DNA of 8,551 nucleotides from an uncultured Bacteroidota bacterium (lineage in GTDB: Bacteria; Bacteroidota; Bacteroidia; Bacteroidales; SZUA-534). Positions 5,861 through 8,551 of this stretch are shown here, piece by piece. The position numbers and the translations under genes were made by a program. Location: assembly GCA_937899145.1 (NCBI GenBank), contig CALBPW010000158.1:1-8551 (forward strand), read 5' to 3'. Every line of letters starts with the position of its first letter. The stretch's first letter is position 1. The notes beneath the pieces are model-generated. The model was not told the origin of the DNA, did no database searches, and saw only the letters and a list, made by a program, of their open reading frames with translations.

Positions 5861-8551
5861 TCATTTTCCTTTCACCATCGCCTCATACAACGCAAACAGA
5901 CGCGCCACAATCTCCGACTCCTTTAAATCTTTCGGCCAGCCGTAGGCAGCAAGCACCGCCTCATCGTTCTTTTGGTGGGCACGGCGTAGTTCAACGGGCA
6001 TAAGCACGGGGTCGTAGAGGTCGGCAAGGCTGCTGTCGGGGTACAGGGCGCGGGCATCAAGGATTGCTTGAGCGGTGCGCTCAATGGAGGCGATGTTTTC
6101 AACATCGCACAAGGAAGCGACGTTTTCAACATCGCAATTATGAGAAGATAAAATATTCTCCTCCTTGTATATACTAAAGCTATCTTCTGGCAAATTTCGC
6201 GGATTGTTGGCAATGTATCGCAACACATTGTTGTAGTGCTCTTTGTCACGAATAATACGATCAAATGACTCGTGCTGCCAAAATTTTCCGCTTCCACCAA
6301 TAAGTTTGTTTATCTGATTAGCTGTGTGTCGTTTCCACGAGTGCAGCACATCACCAGTCTTATTTTCACCAAGCAATTCGACCAAAACATGGACATGATT
6401 GGGCATTATAACATAAGAGTGGAGGCGATAGCGGTCGCCATCGAAAAATCTTAACGCATCACATACTATCTTTCTGATATTAGGAAACTTAAGCAAACAA
6501 CTGCCCATGCCTGCATCGAGCCACTCATCTATTTTTGAACCAAAAAGTTTATAATACTGCGCTTCTGTTTCCTTATCCCATGGCTGAGGGTGCTGCTGCA
6601 TGAATCTCTCTTTATTTTGTTCTAATTCATCAAGTTTTTCTTGAGGTAATGAATCGGCCAAACGGAAAGTGATAAATTGTAGCTTGCCATCTTGATGCCA
6701 ATGCGGAAGATGTGCACGATGCTCATTGACATCTTGATTTTTGTCGAGATACAAGGATGTGAAGTTTTCAACTTCACTCATGGAAGCGATGTTTTCAACA
6801 TCGCATAAATATTTATTACGAGAAGATAAAATCTTCTCCTCCTTGACGTTTTTAACGTCGCTATCTTTTTGAGAAGATAGAATCTTTTCCTCCTTGTTTG
6901 GCCACACAAAATTGTTGTAAACAATGTCTTTACTATAGCGGTATCGCATTTCCAACCTTCCGCAAACCGCACGCATCCACGCCATGTGTACGCTGCTTGT
7001 GAGAATGCCAAAATGGTATAGGGTGGCGGAGGGAATGATAAGGTTTGCATTTCCGCATATTATATCTGGATTTTCAAAACATATAGGAATATACTCTCGA
7101 TTTTCAGAAGAGTGCGATGGTATCAAGATATAGTCAGTTTTTGGTTGTCGAATTTCCATAAATATTGTTGAGTAATCGGCATATTTACGTGTTGCAGCTT
7201 TAGTACTTGCAAGACGAAAAGCACGAACGTTTTTTACTCGTTCAAATATTTTAGGCATACTTTGAATTTCTTTGGGTGTAGCATTCAAAAGCCATAAACA
7301 CCATCTTTCCTCATTATGAAGAAATTCTCTTGCACCATAAAATTTACGGATGAATTTTTCTGCTTTAGGTTCAATTTTCAATAGTTCATCTCGTTCTTCT
7401 GTTGTAAGAAAGAAATTTCCATCATCAACAGGTATACTACCTTTTTGCATATCGGGAACATCACACAATGATTTTGCACGGCTTTCGATGAAAACATTGT
7501 CGGCATCAATCAAATACGGATTTATATTTCGGGCTTTGGTTATTGTGCCGTCGGCATTGTACAAGGAGGCGACGTTTTTAACGTCGCAATCATTATTACG
7601 TGAAGATAAAATCTTCGCCTCCTTGACGTTTTCTATTTCGCAATCATTGCGAGAAGATAAAATCTTTTCCTCTTTGGCATTTTTAACGTCGCAATCATTG
7701 CGAGAAGATGAAATCTTCTCTTCCTTGGAAATCTTCGCCTCCTTGAAACCAATAATTACACAATGCACGTGCGCTTTTTGGTTCGATTCGCTATCCCAAC
7801 GGAATGTGCGCCACGCAAAATCTATTTGAATATTGAAACGTTCGAACAATGGTCGCCAAATGGCTGCAACTTGTTCGCCTTGCGTTATACTGTTGGTCGA
7901 AACAAGGGCGCAGCGTGTGTTTGTGCCGTTTATCAATTGTGCCGCCTTAAAATACCATCCTGCTACGTAATCAATCTTACCAGCCGTTTTATATGGCTTG
8001 CCTTTTTCATCAACATAAATCGAGAGAATGTCTTTTTTTTGTTCATCGCTTTGCAACGAATATCCCACAAACGGCGGATTACCAATAATATAATCGTAAT
8101 GATGCGCCTTGCCATCGGTTTGGGTGGTGAAGCCTGCAAACAAATTTGCTTCTCCGTCTTCGACAATGGGGCATGCCACATTGTCAATAGGTAAAAGTGT
8201 TGCCCAATCCGTGCACAGGGCGTTGCCTTCAACAATAAAGGCGTTGGTTGTTAGTGGCAAAAAATTGAGGTTCATTCCCAATATTTTTTCCGTTTCGGCC
8301 ATCATTTGGCTTTCGGCTATCCACAATGCAGTCTTAGCTACCGTTACAGCAAAATCGTTTATCTCAATGCCATAGAATTGGTTGATTTTCACGTGTATAA
8401 AATCTTCAAAACCAATCACCTTTTCGCCTTTGTTAAGTGCACTGATAACTTTATTTTCGAGGCGGCGCAGGCTTACGTATGTCTCCGTCAGGAAATTGCC
8501 GCTACCGCAGGCGGGGTCGAGAAAAGTGAGCGAGCCAAGTTTCTTCTGAAA
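5861..8551 (-). CDS. MmeI-type (type IIL) DNA methyltransferase/restriction enzyme with in-frame insertions, 5' end off the window
   Basis: The minus frame is open from the right edge to TGA at 5861, 896 codons, so the true start lies outside. A GTG at 8419 is only the first possible start inside the frame. Methyltransferase motif I DPACGSGNF is at 8492-8518, followed by FYGIEIND and motif IV GNPPF (NPPF at 8069-8080), as in N6-adenine methyltransferases. KIDYVAGWYFKAAQ, VSTNSITQGEQ and AHVHCVIIGFK are typical of MmeI relatives. The target-recognition part follows (KARNINPYLIDADNVFIESR, CLWLLNATP), then MRYRYSKDIVYNNFVWP and the C-terminus TAQAILDARALYPDSSLADLYDP. An N-terminal nuclease domain, if present, would lie beyond the edge. 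Two foreign in-frame blocks interrupt it: palindromic repeats (about 7560-7746) after VIIGFK, and an 810-bp repeat-transposase-repeat block (6086-6895) between NNFVWPNK and IERTAQAIL. Whether the product still methylates is unknown; both blocks fall between conserved regions. Confidence 0.88.
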   Translation of the reverse strand, partial: FQKKLGSLTFLDPACGSGNFLTETYVSLRRLENKVISALNKGEKVIGFEDFIHVKINQFYGIEINDFAVTVAKTALWIAESQMMAETEKILGMNLNFLPLTTNAFIVEGNALCTDWATLLPIDNVACPIVEDGEANLFAGFTTQTDGKAHHYDYIIGNPPFVGYSLQSDEQKKDILSIYVDEKGKPYKTAGKIDYVAGWYFKAAQLINGTNTRCALVSTNSITQGEQVAAIWRPLFERFNIQIDFAWRTFRWDSESNQKAHVHCVIIGFKEAKISKEEKISSSRNDCDVKNAKEEKILSSRNDCEIENVKEAKILSSRNNDCDVKNVASLYNADGTITKARNINPYLIDADNVFIESRAKSLCDVPDMQKGSIPVDDGNFFLTTEERDELLKIEPKAEKFIRKFYGAREFLHNEERWCLWLLNATPKEIQSMPKIFERVKNVRAFRLASTKAATRKYADYSTIFMEIRQPKTDYILIPSHSSENREYIPICFENPDIICGNANLIIPSATLYHFGILTSSVHMAWMRAVCGRLEMRYRYSKDIVYNNFVWPNKEEKILSSQKDSDVKNVKEEKILSSRNKYLCDVENIASMSEVENFTSLYLDKNQDVNEHRAHLPHWHQDGKLQFITFRLADSLPQEKLDELEQNKERFMQQHPQPWDKETEAQYYKLFGSKIDEWLDAGMGSCLLKFPNIRKIVCDALRFFDGDRYRLHSYVIMPNHVHVLVELLGENKTGDVLHSWKRHTANQINKLIGGSGKFWQHESFDRIIRDKEHYNNVLRYIANNPRNLPEDSFSIYKEENILSSHNCDVENVASLCDVENIASIERTAQAILDARALYPDSSLADLYDPVLMPVELRRAHQKNDEAVLAAYGWPKDLKESEIVARLFALYEAMVKGK
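6086..6166. repeat. Palindromic repeat cluster A (3' side of the transposase)
   Basis: Three hairpins: GCGATGTTTTCAACATCGC (6090-6108, perfect 8-base arms, loop TTC), GCGACGTTTTCAACATCGC (6117-6135, one C-A mismatch that is U-G in the minus-strand RNA) and a GAGAAGAT…ATATTCTC arm pair (6142-6160, one mismatch). The minus-strand translation is KEENILSSHNCDVENVASLCDVENIAS. It is part of the same family as clusters B and C. Confidence 0.88.
6167..6781 (-). CDS. REP-associated tyrosine transposase (RAYT, Y1_Tnp family) domain within the methyltransferase frame
   Basis: RAYTs are single-strand nucleases related to IS200/IS605 TnpA that act on REP hairpins. The frame reads HLPHWHQDGKLQFITFRLAD, DAGMGSCLLKFPNIRKIV, DALRFFDGDRYRLHSYVIMPNHVHVLVE, LHSWKRHTANQINKL, FWQHESFDRIIRD and EHYNNVLRYIANNP, a full RAYT series. 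The HxH metal-binding motif is the HVH of MPNHVHVL, whose Met codon is at 6404-6406. Candidate catalytic tyrosines are those of EHYNN (6233-6235) and LRYIA (6215-6217); I cannot choose between them. An ATG at 6779-6781 inside the preceding repeat could start an independent protein. There is no own stop: the frame continues through repeats into the methyltransferase C-terminus until 5861. About 205 codons from that ATG is near the usual length, so the domain looks complete. Confidence 0.88.
6752..6895. repeat. Palindromic repeat cluster B (5' side of the transposase)
   Basis: Hairpins at 6759-6777 (GTGAAGTT/AACTTCAC), 6786-6804 (GCGATGTT/AACATCGC), 6820-6838 (GAGAAGAT/ATCTTCTC), 6845-6859 (GACGTT/AACGTC) and 6871-6889 (GAGAAGAT/ATCTTTTC). 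The GAGAAGAT arms start 51 bases apart. Units are bounded by CAAGGA or CTCCTTG sequences that are themselves inverted. Translation gives KEEKILSS…DVKNV, KEEKILSSRNKYLCDVENIAS and MSEVENFTSL. Confidence 0.9.
7560..7746. repeat. Palindromic repeat cluster C, 51-bp tandem units in the methyltransferase gene
   Basis: Three units have arm starts at 7600, 7651 and 7702, exactly 51 bases apart, plus a partial unit at 7722-7746. The hairpins include GCGACGTT/AACGTCGC (7569-7587, perfect), GAAGAT/ATCTTC (7602-7616), GAGAAGAT/ATCTTTTC (7651-7669) and GAGAAGAT/ATCTTCTC (7702-7720). The first unit is bounded by CAAGGAGGCGA and its complement TCGCCTCCTTG. Translated, the units read KEEKISSSRNDCDVKNA, KEEKILSSRNDCEIENV and KEAKILSSRNNDCDVKNV. 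They sit between VIIGFK and NADGTITKARNINPYL, where MmeI relatives have a short loop. No transposase is associated with this cluster. Confidence 0.9.

Larger units (their letters stand above)
6086..6895 (-). mobile_element. REP-RAYT composite element inserted in frame in the methyltransferase gene
   Basis: The block separates NNFVWPNK from IERTAQAIL, which in MmeI relatives are separated by only about ten residues. It consists of a repeat cluster (6752-6895), a tyrosine transposase coding stretch (6167-6781) and a second repeat cluster (6086-6166). All are oriented with the host gene. Its length is 810 bases, exactly 270 codons, with no stop. The flanking units are direct copies: the AAGGAGGAGAA unit starts at 6844 and 6166 on the minus strand are 678 bases (226 codons) apart, so recombination between them would remove the transposase and keep the frame. 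The exact element ends and any target duplication cannot be fixed without an uninterrupted relative. Confidence 0.8.

Noticed and set aside
7560..7746. CRISPR array, because of regular 51-bp spacing
   Set aside because: Each unit is repeated along its whole length with no unique spacers, units are internally palindromic, and the stretch is coding in frame.
7350..7829. Plus-strand open frame of 159 codons
   Set aside because: It is antisense to the methyltransferase gene; its repeats (SQSLREDKIFSS) are just the complementary reading of the palindromic units.

Overview
The window looks like Bacteroidales (Bacteroidota) DNA. The evidence is the tRNA promoter, which has the TAnnTTTG -7 element with a TTG-type -33 element 19 bases upstream, the scarcity of Shine-Dalgarno sequences, a GH26 mannanase, HlyD/ABC-2 export genes, a WYL regulator with a Bacteroidales-style N-terminus, and an MmeI-type methyltransferase. 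Genus cannot be set from what is visible.

Left part (1-3305). A minus-strand GH26 beta-mannanase fragment runs off the left edge. At about 600-690 it meets, head to head, the last part of a plus-strand HlyD-family membrane fusion protein. Both genes lack their 5' parts at the same place, so this is a rearrangement breakpoint or an assembly join. The HlyD remnant is followed by two ABC-2 permease genes in the same direction. Together they form a three-gene efflux cassette with no ATPase gene in view. A 16-base palindrome overlaps the last stop codon.

Middle part (3306-4991). A tRNA-Asp(GTC) gene has its own promoter and a strong intrinsic terminator. A MATE-family efflux transporter follows. 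It converges on the minus-strand genes of the right half across a 38-base gap.

Right part (4992-8551, all minus strand). A large MmeI-type (type IIL) DNA methyltransferase/restriction gene enters from the right edge. Its motif I and NPPF motif are intact, and it is followed downstream by a WYL-domain regulator gene. The WYL gene has an in-frame TGA where Gly is expected, and apparently an internal deletion, so it is probably decayed.

The most remarkable feature is inside the methyltransferase gene. It carries three clusters of short palindromic repeats with a 51-bp (17-codon) period, and between two of the clusters a complete-looking REP-associated tyrosine transposase (RAYT, Y1_Tnp family). 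All of this is in frame, so one open reading frame of at least 896 codons runs through methyltransferase, repeats, transposase, repeats and methyltransferase C-terminus. This resembles a REP/RAYT element family that has invaded coding sequence without breaking it, comparable in principle to the in-frame palindromic elements of Rickettsia but here with its likely mobilising enzyme attached.
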